Positions 21,781 to 35,200 of a DNA stretch of 64,000 nt are shown here, one piece after another (position 1 is the stretch's first letter; each line of letters begins with the position of its first letter). Origin of the DNA: Manis javanica (lineage: Eukaryota; Chordata; Mammalia; Pholidota; Manidae); NCBI RefSeq assembly GCF_040802235.1, contig NC_133169.1, positions 44,275,034-44,339,033 of the forward strand, in the 5' to 3' direction. Under the pieces are notes generated by a model. That model did no database searches, had not been told where the DNA came from, and saw only the letters and a list, made by a program, of their open reading frames with translations. A program made the translations under genes and the position numbers.

Positions 21781-24289
21781 TCATTAATTATATTAAATAA
21801 CTGACTACTATCCTTTCATTGGATTCCCCATAAATCTGGAAAATTAAATTTACCCTAATTTATTTATGTGTTAGTAATAATGATATGTAAGAAACATAAT
21901 TATATTGTACTCACAATATAAGACTTAGTCCTCCATGTCAATTAAGAAAACAGTATGCCTTTTTATGAAGTGAATACAGTTAATTCTATCTCTGTCAAAA
22001 ATTACTAGTCCTTGTGATGTTGCACTCAAATTATCCTGGGAATTCTTTAATTATTTTAATATTTTATACTAAAAAAATATTACATTTGCATGCATGTACA
22101 ATTTATAAAATTAAAATTCATTAAAATATGAATGTGCAGTGTTTAAAAGCATATTCTAATTTTTAAGATGTCTAATCCTGGAGCCAAGTGTGTAGCACTC
22201 AGATGAAAGGGACGGATCCTGTCTTCAACTGAAGGACCATCAGAACTAGACATTGTGTTGTTAGATAAATTATAGATTACTTATTTAAAGTACTCTTTTC
22301 TAGGACATTTGCTGATTGAAAAATGCTGAAGAGTTCTGTAGTGACCAAAGCAGACCATGTTTCCCCTAATATTACCCATGTTCCACCTTAAAATGTCAAT
22401 ATTCTATCTGGAGTTCTGTTGTTGGAAACCAGTGCCTGTCACATTATATGTATAAGGTGAGGGACTGGCTTACATATTAAGTCTTATGGTATTTTTCTCA
22501 CTGTGTAGTCCACTCATGATTATCTAAACCAAAATATATATGATTTTCCCCAATTCTCATTCTTTGTGTGAAGTAGTGAGGGTTAAGGTTAGAAGAAGTT
22601 AGGCCAGAAATCACTTTCAGTGTCTAAGTTATTAATTCTCAAATGGAAATTCAGTTTTTCTGTCCAGCTTTAAGATGCAGCAAATTGAATCAGTTTTCAG
22701 GATGGAATATGATGGCTTACCTTTTGCTAATATATGATTATGCTATTGCCCCCTAGTATAGTTTTGGACCCAGATGATTTCTCTGATTCCTAAGGTTTTT
22801 ACTGAAAATTTCATCAAGGATATCTAAAACAAGAAAAATAAATAAAAATAATGGATTAATTAGTGAGCATTTCTCATACAAGTCCCAGTCAAGGAGATTC
22901 CAGGTGTCCACTATCATCTCTGAGTCCTTCCCCAAGGCCTACTACAGTGAAAATAAGAGCAAGTGTTCAACATCTGCAAAAGACCCACAGACGTTATGTT
23001 AGTGCAAGCAGGAGCCTCTGTCCTACATGTCACACATAGAGCTTGTAGACTTCTGGCCACTGTGCCCCACATTTGATGGTCATCTGGAGGCCACATAGTG
23101 GATGGGCTACATATTTGGGGGAGCCCCTTATTCATTTAACATTCTTGGCAAAGGAAATGAGGTAGAAATCAAATGAAGGTAAATAGAGATACTACATTTA
23201 GTGTAATTTTCTTAGTCAAATTCCTAGGGAATTGTAGTCAAATGTTGGACATTTGGATAAGACAGATGGATAAGAATCAAGGAGAAAATAAGTATGCTAA
23301 GAGTAATATGAGGGTGAGGGTCCTTATGAGTGTCACAGTTAAGGTGTAACAAGTGACTGTAAGGGATTCAGAATCTTAACAGAGAAGGAAGAAAATAGCT
23401 AAAGAAATAAAGACCAAGAGGACTGAGTTTGCAGCATGAAGGTCTGTAGCTGCTATTACCTGTATTTTGTTCAGTTACTGCTTGAAAAAGGATTCCACCT
23501 TATTTAGTCATCTACCATTTCTGAACATATTGTTTGGTAACTGACTTCTTTTGAAGGATTTATCTTAATAACCCTTAATTAATAATTATTAATAATGTTC
23601 AGTTTGAGTCCTGTAGCAAGGACAACTTTCTGATTTTATTCAATTATCATATATATTTAATTGCAAAGGATTGATCTAAGGAACCACCTCTGGCTTTTCT
23701 TACTGTGCGGTTTAACAGGCCCAGCAGCTGTCCTTTCCAGTGGGGCCGAAGCCTGTCTTTCCCGAGGTTCTAGATGAGCAGGACTCCTTGCAGGGCTCTG
23801 GTTTACTTCTTTCCTCAGAAGCTGTTTCTTATTGTTAGCCTTATTTTACACCTGTGACGGCTGAGTGTATTGAAAAATATCAAATGCTACCTTCAGCTTG
23901 TTTAGTACTCCTTCCTCTTTTTACCCATTTTGTCTTGTTTTTCATTAAAAACAAGCAAGAACAAATTAGGCTGTGTTTTTAACATAGTATGGATATTTTC
24001 TTCATCATGTTTGATATTTTCCACATTCTGCATAAAACAGTGTTACTAAACTTTCTGACACTACATAAAAAATTTGCACTTCAATTTCCACTTCCCTTTA
24101 AGCCCTAAGTGACAGTTTTTTCCGACTCCACGGCATTTCTGTTAATGGTTTCATCAGGCACTTGGCACTTTAACTCCTGCTTCTCCAAGCCTTCTGTCTG
24201 AGTTCAAAGACTGTCCTGCTTAGTTTTTGTTCTTAGGACATTGTCCCACTTCCAGTTCCAAAACCTTTACTAAATATAAATGGATGCCT
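21781..24289. other. Gene-free intergenic DNA
   Basis: AT-rich, no ORF or motif of note. No repeat was confidently named, though parts are probably old, decayed repeats. Confidence 0.45.
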
Positions 24290-24690
24290 AAAAAATATCC
24301 CCAGAACTTTATGGTTTCAAGTAAATATTTATTATTTCATTATTTCTGTAGATCAGAAAACCAGGAGCAGCTTGTCTGAGTGATTCTGCCTCAAGATTTC
24401 CCACGAGATTGTAGTCAGGCTGCTGGCTGCCTCCTCATCCAAAGCTTCTAGTGGCGCAGGAGGAGTGCACATGTGAGCTCACGAGTGTAACTGCGCAACA
24501 GGCCACCGGACTGGCCATGGGGACCTGTGAGTTTCTCCTCAAGACGCAGCATCGGGCTTCCATTGGGCTGGCCGGTAGCAGAACAGGGGGAGTGCCCAGC
24601 ACGGCTCCTGTGTTTGGTTAATCCTTCACGTTGATGTGCCGTCCAATCGCTTATGCTGGGTTTCATCTGTTACACGTAAGTCAGCAAGTT
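24290..24690. repeat. Old dispersed repeat, family not called
   Basis: Contains an atttctgtagatcagaaa / gattctgcctcaagatt stretch followed by a CpG-bearing segment, a pattern I associate with an old mammalian interspersed repeat. A similar opening (tttctgtgagtcaggagt) occurs near 46400. The family is uncertain. Confidence 0.35.
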
Positions 24691-24699
24691 CAGGGCCCG

Positions 24700-25560
24700 C
24701 TTCTCAGGGGAGAGACTGACACAGGGTGTCAATACCAGCAGATGACACTTACCATGTTATCAGAGCCACCTTTCGAACAACCAGGAAACCCCAGTCAAAA
24801 TATATTTAAAACAATTTTCAAGACACTGGACACTGTGAAACAATGAACAAAAATCATCGAGAGACTTCAATCAAGTGAGTCAAGTCCACAGTTGCCCAAG
24901 CTGACCGCTGTGAGCAGCCCGGACCCCTGGGAGAACCTTGGGGGAAGTGGGATCTTGGGGAAATCCATTGAAATCATGACTCGGTGAGATGGAAGCTGTA
25001 TTCTGGGCAGATCAAGCTGGATACATTTCAGAATCCCAGGTAGTAATGGTCTACAGGGAATAAGGCTGGAAATCTGCACATGCCCTGGGGGGTGCTGCCA
25101 AAGGCCAGTGGAGGGGCTACTGACCCAAATGAGAGCAAAGAGTGCCAGGTGCTCACACGGGCTGGGAACTGTGCCTGCACTTGACAGCTGACATGGAAAA
25201 CCTTGTCATTCGGAGGACACTGGGTAGACTGTTCAGAAAACATTTGCATCAGGAGAAACCCTCTTCCAGTCCTCCTCATAAATCTCAAGGGATGACAGGA
25301 AGGCAATAAAGGGATTCTTAATGGTTAAATTGTGCACTTGAACAATGCCAGGTATCTTTAGTGGAATACAAAATAACACTAAAATGGTTAAATTCACAAT
25401 ATCTGGCACCCAATCAACAATTATCAGGCACTCAAACAAGGAGAAAAATTCAAAACATGGTTAGTATAAAGCAGAAAAACAGACCTAAGCCAGAAGCACA
25501 TGTTAGAAAACAACTGAAATTGTTACTGTATTTATTTGTCCTAAGCTCATAAAGTTAAGT
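24700..25560 (+). mobile_element. Old L1 5' region remnant
   Basis: Resembles the region upstream of and into ORF1 in old mammalian L1M elements, for example the ctggcacccaatcaacaatt block near 25405. A related block (ctggaatccaattagggatt) occurs at 47330. No coding frame survives. Confidence 0.45.
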
Positions 25561-25693
25561 TAGTGACATGAAGAGTATAAACAACCCAAATAGCACTTAC
25601 AGAAATAAAAATAGCAATATTGTTGTATGAAAATAACATGAGATCATGTGTTTCTCGTGGAACTCCTTTTGGGTTCCCAGACCTTATTACAAT

Positions 25694-25698
<5 letters not shown>

Positions 25699-25731
<33 letters not shown>
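25699..25731. repeat. (TG)n microsatellite
   Basis: An uninterrupted run of about 16 TG units. Long frames reading through it are artefacts. Confidence 0.95.
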
Positions 25732-25732
<1 letters not shown>

Positions 25733-25739
25733 AGGTGGT

Positions 25740-26254
25740 GGATGGGGGTATGGGGGGGACCTTCCCCGAAACATCACCAAGCAATTTTGAACACAAGCAG
25801 GGTGTCTCAGAACACTATTCTGATGCTTTTGGCCCAGAGACTGCACCCAATTCCTCAGGGTAGAGGCTCCATCCTGCAGGACTCCCCTCCACCCCCCATT
25901 CCACATGCAGGTCACAAGCTCCAGGCAGTTACCTGTGCTTCTGACCTACCAGCTACATTTTGGAGGTCCCCACAGCCTCCTCCTTAGGCTCAATTGACTT
26001 TCTAGAGCTGCTCACACAACTCAGGGAAACACATGTACCAGTCTAATAAGGATTCCTTAAAGGATGCAGGTTAACAGCTAGATGGAGAGACATAGGGAAG
26101 GTCGCAAATAAAGGAGCTTCTATGCTTGTGGAGCTCGGGGCCTGTTTCGGTGGCCCACGGCGGTGCTCTGGTCCCCAGGCATGGGAGCTCTCTGATGAAC
26201 AGGCAGGTCTCAAGAGAGAGGGGTTTGCTCTTCTCATGGGTTTTGTGAGCACCT
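25740..26254. other. Unassigned, possible old repeat
   Basis: More GC than its surroundings. The block ctcacacaactcagggaaac near 26010 resembles a common old mammalian repeat, family not called. No gene. Confidence 0.3.
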
Positions 26255-27640
26255 CATTGCTTAGGATATTGGTCTATGGTTCTGTTATTGTAATAGCTTT
26301 ATATTTTTTCACTATAGGGGTAATGTTGGCCTTTTAAAATGGTTTGGAAAATATTCTTCAATTAGGTTTGTATAGAGTTTGGTCATATATATTTCTTAAT
26401 GTTTGGTAGACTTAACTAGTGAAGTTGATTAGATCTGGATACTTTGTGTGAATGTTTTTTTTATCTACAAATACACTTTAGAATTGTAAGATCTTTTCAT
26501 ATTACATCTATTCTTAAGTGGTGTTTTGAAGCTTGAGTCTTTCAAGGATGAATCTATTACAGTGAAGATCTCAAGGTTGCAAAGCTTTCAATGTGGGCAT
26601 AAACTTCATAATATTCTAAATTATCCTTTAAAATTTTATAGACTAAGATATCACTTTTCTTATTTCAGATATGATAATTTGTGTCTTTTTTTTTCCCCTA
26701 TTTGGTTCAAGAGTTTTCAATGTTGCTAATATTTCAAAGTAGCAATTTTGGTTTCATTAATTTTTCTCTACTGTATTTCTTTCTATTTTCCATGTAATTA
26801 ATTTTTACATTTATATTTATTACTTCCTTCTGCTTGCCTGGGTTTAAATTTTTCCTTTTATGTAATGTCTTCAGGTATATTTTGAGATTATTTATGGGAG
26901 ATGTTTCTTCTTTTATAATTTTCATTTTTAAAAAAATTAATGTGCATAGATTTCACTCCTTTTGTTATACAGTTTATGAATTTTCACACAAATATAGATT
27001 TGTCACCATAAATATTCAGAACAGAGAATAGTAACAATTTCCAAACTTCACATCCCTTAAGTTATGTTTACAATCTCCCTTGGCCTATACCCTTTAAAAA
27101 CACTAATCTGCTTCTTCCAAGAATGTCATAGGAATGGAATAATATATTCTGTCTCCTTTTGATACTGGCTCTTTATTCTGCCTAGCCAGTATCTTTGAGA
27201 TTCATCCAACACCTTGCTCTCTGGTTATTTTAAATCCTGCTTTTCATTCCATCCTGTGGTTGTACTACAATTTGCATACATGTTGAGGATATTTGAATTG
27301 CTACTTCTTAATGGACATACGTAAAGCTGCTATAAACTTTATTGTTTTTATGATATCATACATTACTGCTTCTCTAAGGTAAAGCCCAGGAATCAAATTC
27401 CTGGGCATGTTGTGGCTACGTGTATACATTTATTAGAAACAAGCAAAATTACATGTAATCCAGAATATCATTGTGCTAAATTTTCTTCCTCATTTGATAT
27501 TGTCATAATTTTTATGAGCCAATCCACTACATGTGCCAAGGTACATTATTATATTTATTTGGATAATTTAACACTAATGCTGTTGAACATAATTTTCTTG
27601 TGATTATAGGTAATAGTCATTCCTTTTTGATTAAGTTAAA
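26255..27640 (-). mobile_element. Old L1 fragments, minus strand
   Basis: About 26.26-26.95 kb resembles decayed ORF2 reverse-transcriptase sequence (atattggtctatggttct and what follows). About 27.04-27.45 kb resembles the 3' end of old L1s (gagattcatccaac, aaagctgctataaac, ccaggaatcaaattcctggg). No frame survives. Confidence 0.6.
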
Positions 27641-27784
27641 CATATGATCAAGTTTTTTTCCATTTTTGTTAAGGTTGTTTGAGTTTTTAATGTTGACATT
27701 TAAGAAAATTTTATATAATCTGAGTAAACTTCTCTTAAAAATATATGCATGTAGCTTTTATATTTGAAATTTTAGTTATTTATG

Positions 27785-28110
27785 TATTTTTTTAATTTTT
27801 ATTGAAGTTGTTGATACACAATATTACATCGGTTTAAAGTATACAACAAAGTGATTCAACAGTTATATAAAATATTAAATCCTCACCCCAACCACTGTAG
27901 CTACTGTCAACATGGGAAGATATCACAAAACTACCATCCCCATGACCAACTTATGATTGAGATTTTGTGCCTCCTTATCACTTCTATGAATGCCACCCAT
28001 TCACCCCAACCCCTCCCCCATGGTAACCACCAGTCACTTCTTAGTGTTTATGAGTCTACTGCTTGTTTTATTTCTACATTTTCATTTTGCCCCACATAAG
28101 TTGCATTTAA
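27785..28110 (-). mobile_element. Old L1 3' UTR fragment
   Basis: The block ttattgaagttgttgatac / caaagtgattcaacagttat is the reverse complement of the L1 3' ends common in laurasiatherian genomes. A shorter relative lies at 32575-32660. Confidence 0.65.
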
Positions 28111-28599
28111 TCAAACAATTCTCCTTTTCCATTAATACTAGCTATTGCATAAGACAAATGGAGAGAGCAGCTACATATATAAAAATCTGCTTAAGTGTAC
28201 TGAGTTAATATAAACATATTTCCAAATAAGTGCAAAAGAATAAATGTAGGTCATATACACTGTCAAAACCACATCCCTGGCAATTGCCAAATTTTGTCTC
28301 CTCCCTAAATTTCTGTAACAATGGTACCTAAAACTTTTCTCCTGAAGAAAATTAAATATTTTTTTTTCTTCTAGGAGACATACTGAGAATTATCCTTCTA
28401 ATTTCCTCTCCTGTGATTCAGAACACTATCAAAGATGAACAGATTGCTATAAAGTTAAATCACTCAATAATAACTTGATAAAAAGTTTATGAATTTCCCT
28501 TGGTGCAAAAAGTCTTCAGTTACATAGAAATGCTCAATCAAGTCAACCCAGTATAAACTGTATAGTCCATATTTTTAGAACACAATTAATGAAAACAAA

Positions 28600-29045
28600 A
28601 AAATAACCAAAAGGTAGAGCTAAGCTGTGTATCCACTGAGAGAACAATGAGTCAGAAAAATGTACATAAAACAGAATATTATTCAGCCTTAAAAATGAAC
28701 TCTAACACATCCTACAACATGCATGATCCTTGAGAACAATATATTTAAGTGAAATAAGCCAGCCATAAAAAGGCAAATCACATAGGTGATTCTGTTTATA
28801 TGAGGTATACACAGAGTATTCAAATTCACACAAAAAATTAGAATGCTTGTTGTCAGTTATAGAGAGCAGATGGAAATGGAGAGAAGTGATTTAGTGGGTA
28901 TATAGAATTTCAGTTTTACAACATGCTTGAGTTCTGGATATTGGTTGCATACTAAAGTGAATCTAAGTAACAGTACTAAACTGTACACAATAATGGTTGA
29001 CTGTAAATTTTATGTTATAGATATCTGACAACAATTTTTTAAAAA
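28600..29045 (+). mobile_element. Old L1 3' end, plus strand
   Basis: Has the order of a decayed L1 C-terminus and 3' UTR: tattattcagccttaaaaa, gaaataagccagccataaaa, a gttctggatattggttgc block and a final stretch near actgtacacaataatgg. Confidence 0.7.
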
Positions 29046-29273
29046 CCTAACAGTCTGTTTCTTTGTATAAACTCACAAAACACTCTTTGCTCCAAAGTGA
29101 CTGGACAGTAGAAACACTCTAAGTTATTTCCTGACCAAAGCTGATGGCACTAGTGTGTTGGCAGACATTTTCTGTGCCTACCGTCCCTATGTAAAAATTT
29201 AAAGAACATATAATTTGGCTTCCAACAGTAGGAAATGAGATCTCATGCTATTTACATAATTTGTGTGTCACTA

Positions 29274-30785
29274 TGTGGGTAAATTGCAATATTTCCAGAA
29301 TCTCTCACCTGGCCTTAGTGCATCTGAATATCAGTAGGTGTTTCCAAGGGATGCAGATAAATAGTCCATCTCCATATCAACCAGTGGTTGCAAGGGGGAT
29401 GGGGATCCAGCATGCACCTGAACAGGAGAGGTTTGGTGCGGTCTTTTTGTAGCCTGGTTGTTAAAGGCATGAGTGAGCAGAAGTAGACAACTGCTCATAG
29501 GCAATAAATGGGTTTCTCTCACTTTACCTCTCCCTTTGACATTTCAGCTTCAAAAGTAATTTTCCCCTGGCTGAACATAGCTTCTGCACAGAATTACATC
29601 TGGCATAGTCGGCAGGATCTCTAAAAGTGAAATCTGTCTCCTTGGGTATGATTTTTGGGCAGGCTGCCCCTAGAGATTATGGAGTGGCCCCAGTGGCTGC
29701 TGTGGAGGAGGATAACAACTAACCCTTCTCTCCAGCAATGGTGGAGGGTGTAGCTTCACCTGGGAACCCCCAATCTATGGGGATTCCACTTGGGGAGCCC
29801 CCTGTGGGGAACTGGTCTAGGGTAAAGCACCTCCAAGAGGGGTGGGCCTTCCCCAGAACTGGGGAAGGTTGGAGACACCAGAAGCTGTGGAATTAGCTCT
29901 CCACAAGACAGAAAGATGCTTAGAGGCCCTGAGTGTCCATGTGGAGGCTGGTACTATCTCTTTTCCTTGAGAGAGTGGAAAGTGTTATCAAAGAGAGAGA
30001 GACTTTGGCAGGAAAGAGACACACTTCAGCATCACTTGGAGTAGCTGGATGATGACCTATGGGATGCCCTTAAGGAAGAGAGACAGTAATTGAGAACATA
30101 GATCACACTCCTGGAAGATACGTTAGTAGCAAGGACATCAGGAGAATCCACATTGCAGGAGGCCATGGGAAAGTGGGATGAAAGAGCAATGCCTTCAGCC
30201 ATGAAGATGGTAGAGGACATGTCAGGAGAGGATAAGGGTTGGAGGCAAGGGCTGATCTCTTGCTGAGGCCACTGCCTGAGGCACCAGCTTCTCCCATGTT
30301 AAAGGACCACCTAGTTGTGATTAAGAAAATAAAAGTGCAACAACCATGAGCTCCACAGGGGAGGAGCCACAGCCTCCCCACGTTGTGCACTCCATGCTCA
30401 ACCCCCATAGCCATGATGAGCTGGTAGACATGAGTATACAGTATTGGCACAAGCCATTGGAATCTCTGCCTACATGATTTTTGTTACTTTGGGATATAGA
30501 GGTTCAAACATTATGTTGGGTTCTGAAATGGATAGATTGGCTTCCATAACAATTTACCATTCCCTCCAGCAGTGGTTGCAAAGTACCCTTCACACCTCTG
30601 GGAACCAAGATGCTTCTGGATTGGCTGACAGTAGTCATCAGGGCTGTTTGGCCTAATAAGGAGGAAAATCCTCTATACCTGAAGATGCTCGGTATACAGA
30701 TGGCTCCAGTCGTGGGCAGCCCCCAAAGTGGAGGGCTATGGCTTCCCATCCTAATGCTGAGACAATATGGATGGAGGATGGATAT
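29274..30785 (+). mobile_element. ERV fossil, shortened second copy
   Basis: Same family as the element at 14650. It has an LTR of about 325 bp (29274-29598, tgtgggtaaattgc start), an agtcggcagg block just after it, the same gag-like 5' internal sequence, then directly a short RNase H-type piece (about 30660-30785). Most of pol and the 3' LTR are absent. It is old and non-coding, with many breaks. Confidence 0.72.
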
Positions 30786-31276
30786 ATGCATATTAATTTT
30801 TCTCCATGTATATCATAGACTCTATTAATTTTGGATAGAATTCTTTAAAGTTTACACATATATAAATTTTTATAATTAGGTAGCATATTATTTATAAATC
30901 CATTTTACATTTCATTAAATAAATTAAATTAAATAATAAAATTTTCTCCATATTTGTTTTATTAAGTATTTTTTGAGGCATTATTGATATTGTTAATATT
31001 TGATGAATCTTAAATACATATAACCTAAAATAAGTCTCATCAAATATCTTCAATGATATACATTAATTGAAAGAGTTGGTTATAAAACTTTGTTTTATGG
31101 AGGGTAAATGGAAAGAGTAATATAAAACACCAAATGAGAATTTTATACATTACTTACTCAGATATCACAAGAGAGGTTTTGGAGAAAAAAGTCTAATATA
31201 TAAAACCTAGACAAGCAGTTATTTTAAAGATGTTTGGATCTCAGTGACATTGGGATGAACCTGAACTGGATCTGTA
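30786..31276. other. AT-rich intergenic DNA
   Basis: Very AT-rich, downstream of the minus-strand OR pseudogene. Nothing recognised. Confidence 0.5.
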
Positions 31277-32209
31277 TTAATTTCTTGAAAAATACTGTCT
31301 TAATATTACTTTCCTTACAGCTTCCTTTACTGGTGTGTTTCTAAGACTATAGATAATAGGATTCAAGAATGGAGGAACTATTGTATAACATACAGTAAGA
31401 ATCACTCCCTGGAGAAGGTCAGAGGCCACTGAAGGCCTTAGGTACACACAGCTGCTAGAGCTGAGGAATACAGACACCACCAGGATGTGAGGGACACAGG
31501 TGGAGAAGGCCTTGCCTCTCTCCTTGGTTGAAAACTTCAGCACAGTGGAAAATATGTAAATATATGACACAGTGATAAATGTAAAAGACCCACAACCAAT
31601 CAAAATGGCAGAAACAATAAGTAATAAGAAGTTGTTGAAGGTGTCAGAGCAGGAGAGCCTCAGCAAAGAGGGGATGTCACAGAAGAACTAGTGGACCACG
31701 TTGGACTGACAGAAGGACAGCCGGAATGTGTTCCCTGTGTGCACACCTGCATAGATGAGACCACTGAGCAGGAAGACCAGTGTTGTCCAGACACAGAATT
31801 GGTGGTTCATGATGACGGGGTACTGGAGGGGGTGGCAGATGGCCACATCGCAGTCACGGGCCATGATGGTGAGGAAGAGAAGCTCCACAAATGCACAATA
31901 AATAAACAGGAAGATCTGAGCTGCACAGCCAGTCAATGAAACGACCCTGTTTTCTGTAAGGGAGTTGACACAGGCTTTGGGGACAGTGACAGAAACGTAG
32001 CACATGTCTAAGATGGACAGGTTCCTGAGGAAGAAGGACATGGGCTTGTGAAGGTTCTGGTCGAGTGTGGTGGCAGAGACGATGAGGAGATTCCCTAACA
32101 AGGTGGCCAAGTACATCAGTAGGAATAACACAGAGAGCAGGAGCCTCAGCTGCCGCTTATCAGCAAAGACAGTGAGGAGAAACTCGGTCACCATGGTGGA
32201 ATTGGCCAT
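31277..32209 (-). pseudogene. Olfactory receptor pseudogene, OR14-like, single stop
   Basis: A 311-codon OR frame opened by MANSTMVTEFLL, with TM2 (FFLRNLSILDMCY), loop cysteines, KAFSTCVPH in TM6 and NPIIYSLRN in TM7. It is interrupted once, by TAG at 31690-31688 where relatives have Gln (CAG) before FFCD; the frame is the same on both sides. It also has MARDCDVAIC in place of MACDRYVAIC, losing the Arg of the DRY motif needed for G-protein coupling, and PMSFF for PMYFF. Long stretches match the intact plus-strand gene at 44640 (around NHQFCVWTTLV and YAGVHTGN), so they are close paralogues. The reverse complement just upstream reads ttcttttgtttatag, a likely splice acceptor before the coding exon. 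Confidence 0.93.
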
Positions 32210-35200
32210 TTTTCAGAAATTTTGATTGACCTATAAACAAAAGAAATAAGCCATGAAGCACACGATTCCTAAAAACCATTTAGGACATCACCATAAATAT
32301 TTTCCTTGAGGGGATTTTTCTTCTAATTCACGAAATTGTCCCCCGAGTGTAGGAAAGGTCCATCATTAGTCTTGGTCTCCTCAGCTTATCAGCACTACTC
32401 AGTAGTTAACCTGGAATGTGGCGCGGACAGGACTGCTGAGTCCTCCTGTTGGGCTGTGACGTGTAGTGCTCTTACGGTGCTCAGCAATATCCAGCCCACG
32501 AGGCTTAGCATTTTACTGAAGTTTTAATTAGTTCATATATATAAAGTCTTCAAACAGATTAAATTTTCAATGACTTTTGTTGAACTACAGTGATACACAA
32601 TATTTTACTATTTTTTATACAATATAGTGATTTGACAATTATCTACATTATTAAATACTCAGCCCAAAAAGTGTTCTTAAATGTTTTATTAAATGTTGGA
32701 CCCATGTTCAGCTTGGATATTGATACACAGTTGAAGTTCAACTCATTGATTTTTAAAATATGATCTTTGGTTCATCAGGAGTCCATAATTGCTTCAAAAT
32801 GACCTGCAAAAGTGAGCACAAAATTGCTCTACTTTCCCTGCTCTTAAACTCAATTTTAATGATACTATGACATCCATATGTGGGATCGGCACATTTGTCT
32901 CTCATTACGCATTTAGAAGGATTATTTCTCAAGATGTTCATTTAATATTTTTAAAATATCACTCACAAAAAAACTTGTAGAAAAATAAAATGTTCTTCAC
33001 TACACGTGTTTCATTAAGTACTTTTTGATACTAATTTAACCTCAGTTGAGAGGAATTATATGTGTTTATGTAAGGAAATAAACTAATTTTACAATGATAC
33101 ATTTTGTAAGTGGTTTGCATTCCTACACAACCTGGAGTTAATATTTTTTAATCTCATATGGTTGTAACAAAATTGATTATTTCTCCATGTTTATATTCTG
33201 GACGTAATTTTCAATTTAGGAATTCAATTTCACTTACAATTACATTGCTATCTAAATTTACAATTAATTTTGAGACTGATCACACAAGGAAATCAACCTA
33301 CCAAATAACAATAATATGGAAGTTTAACATTCTAAACATAAATTCTTTATGCTTATTTTCTTCTTAACAAATTATAATATTAAATTAATTCTTCCAATCA
33401 CCTGTGTTTCAGTTTCCTTCTGTGAACACACAGTTGTTACTATTTTAATATCACCATTTTGAGTATTAGAATCCAAACAACAATTTAATACAGATCCTAT
33501 AGAGAATGACTTCATAGTACAAGAATATTTAAATATCTCCATATGAAAATGAACTAATAGAAATTTGGTCTCAGTGCCTTCTGACACCTTATTTTCTTTG
33601 TCTATAAACTGATTTGATCTTTTTCTATTGATTCTTTTCGTTACTTTTTCTTTTTTCCCATTTATATTACGATTATTGAAATATATTACCTGTACTTATT
33701 ACACATTTTGTCACTATACAATTGCTATTTCTGAAACAGCTCTTTAACAAATTACAAGCCTGTGGGTAATCTACTGCGTTATTTACCCTTCCCTGAGAAA
33801 ATTTTTCCCTTTACAGCATCTTTGATCATTAACCACATTGTTTCACTCATTGATTTTTCTATAGTATCTCTGGAAATGCATGTGTTCTCCAAGTTTGTGG
33901 TATGTGTAGCCCATACAGTATATTTAACAACGAAAGTCGGGAATTCAAGTAACTTTGGACATGATCTTATATACTGACCATTTTCCTTTTTCTCCTATAT
34001 AATACAAAAACTTTCACCTCACTGACACTTTAATTGAAAGTACACCCAGAAATTAGTGTACACTTAATTCCAAGTACATATATCATAGTTAATTAAAAAG
34101 TATTTTAAGATAACCCATAGGCTACTATTATTCTTAATGCTCAACTTTCAATTATATACAGAAAACTAGCTCTAAAAGGGATTACACTGTTTCTTAACCA
34201 CCTTAAATTAATACATTCCTTATAGATCTAAAATAATAAAACTCTTGTAAATATGTACTAAACACAAGCTAAGGTCTTTATCCACATTTGTTTTTGTTTA
34301 CTGATCACCCACAGCCATTTACAAACTATTCCTGATGCTGGAGTATTAGTGAGAAAATGAAATGTTACCTTTATGGTGCTTGATTTCATTTAGGTTAAAA
34401 TATAATACTTAAAACCACAAATAAATATTTAACAATTCAGATATAATGGAACCCAAGAGTATTCAATTTCTAAGCCTTTTCCCTTTTCTAAAATTCTAGA
34501 TCGAAGGTAAGAAATCCATTTAAAATTTGCAAGATAGCATAGATGCAGACACATTTTCTTGTTTATTTTTTTACTATTTCACCTACTATTTGTTTCTCTC
34601 ACACAAAAGTTAGTAAATTATTCACTAGTATACATTAGTTAAAAATTCTTTGATGCACTATTTCACTTATGTGAGAAAATTATGATATGAAAAGATTTTT
34701 CATTTAACTCTATTTTTCACACATAACTATTGAAGGGAAACTTTAGATTATAGAGCCTGAAGGAGAAATCTTATGTAAGAATGAACTATGGAAAGAAGAA
34801 ATATGTAAACAATGGTATTAGTGCAGACATCAATCACTTCAACAAATAAATTAATTTGCCAAACTGTATTTTTTTAAAAAGACATTCTCTTGCTTATTTT
34901 TAGAGAAATTAACTATAAATATCTTAGAGTATCTGAACTAAAACCACATGATATATAAGGTATGCAAATCATTTAAGTGGAATTTGCATGTGAAAGAGAA
35001 GTGGATTTGTAAATTAGAATAATGATTAAGGTGAAATGAATGATAGGTAACTAGAAAGATAAATGGAATATATCCACATTCCAGAAATACTAGTAGAGAC
35101 TATCTAAAGTGCTTTCCTCTTAGAGAAATTTGTAAGGGCTGAGGACCTATGCTTTCAACGGTGTGTTGTTTGTTTCAAATAATGAGATGCACAAATCATA

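Noticed and set aside
25646-25987. Frames with runs of VCVCV or THTHTH
   Set aside because: They read through the (TG)n microsatellite.
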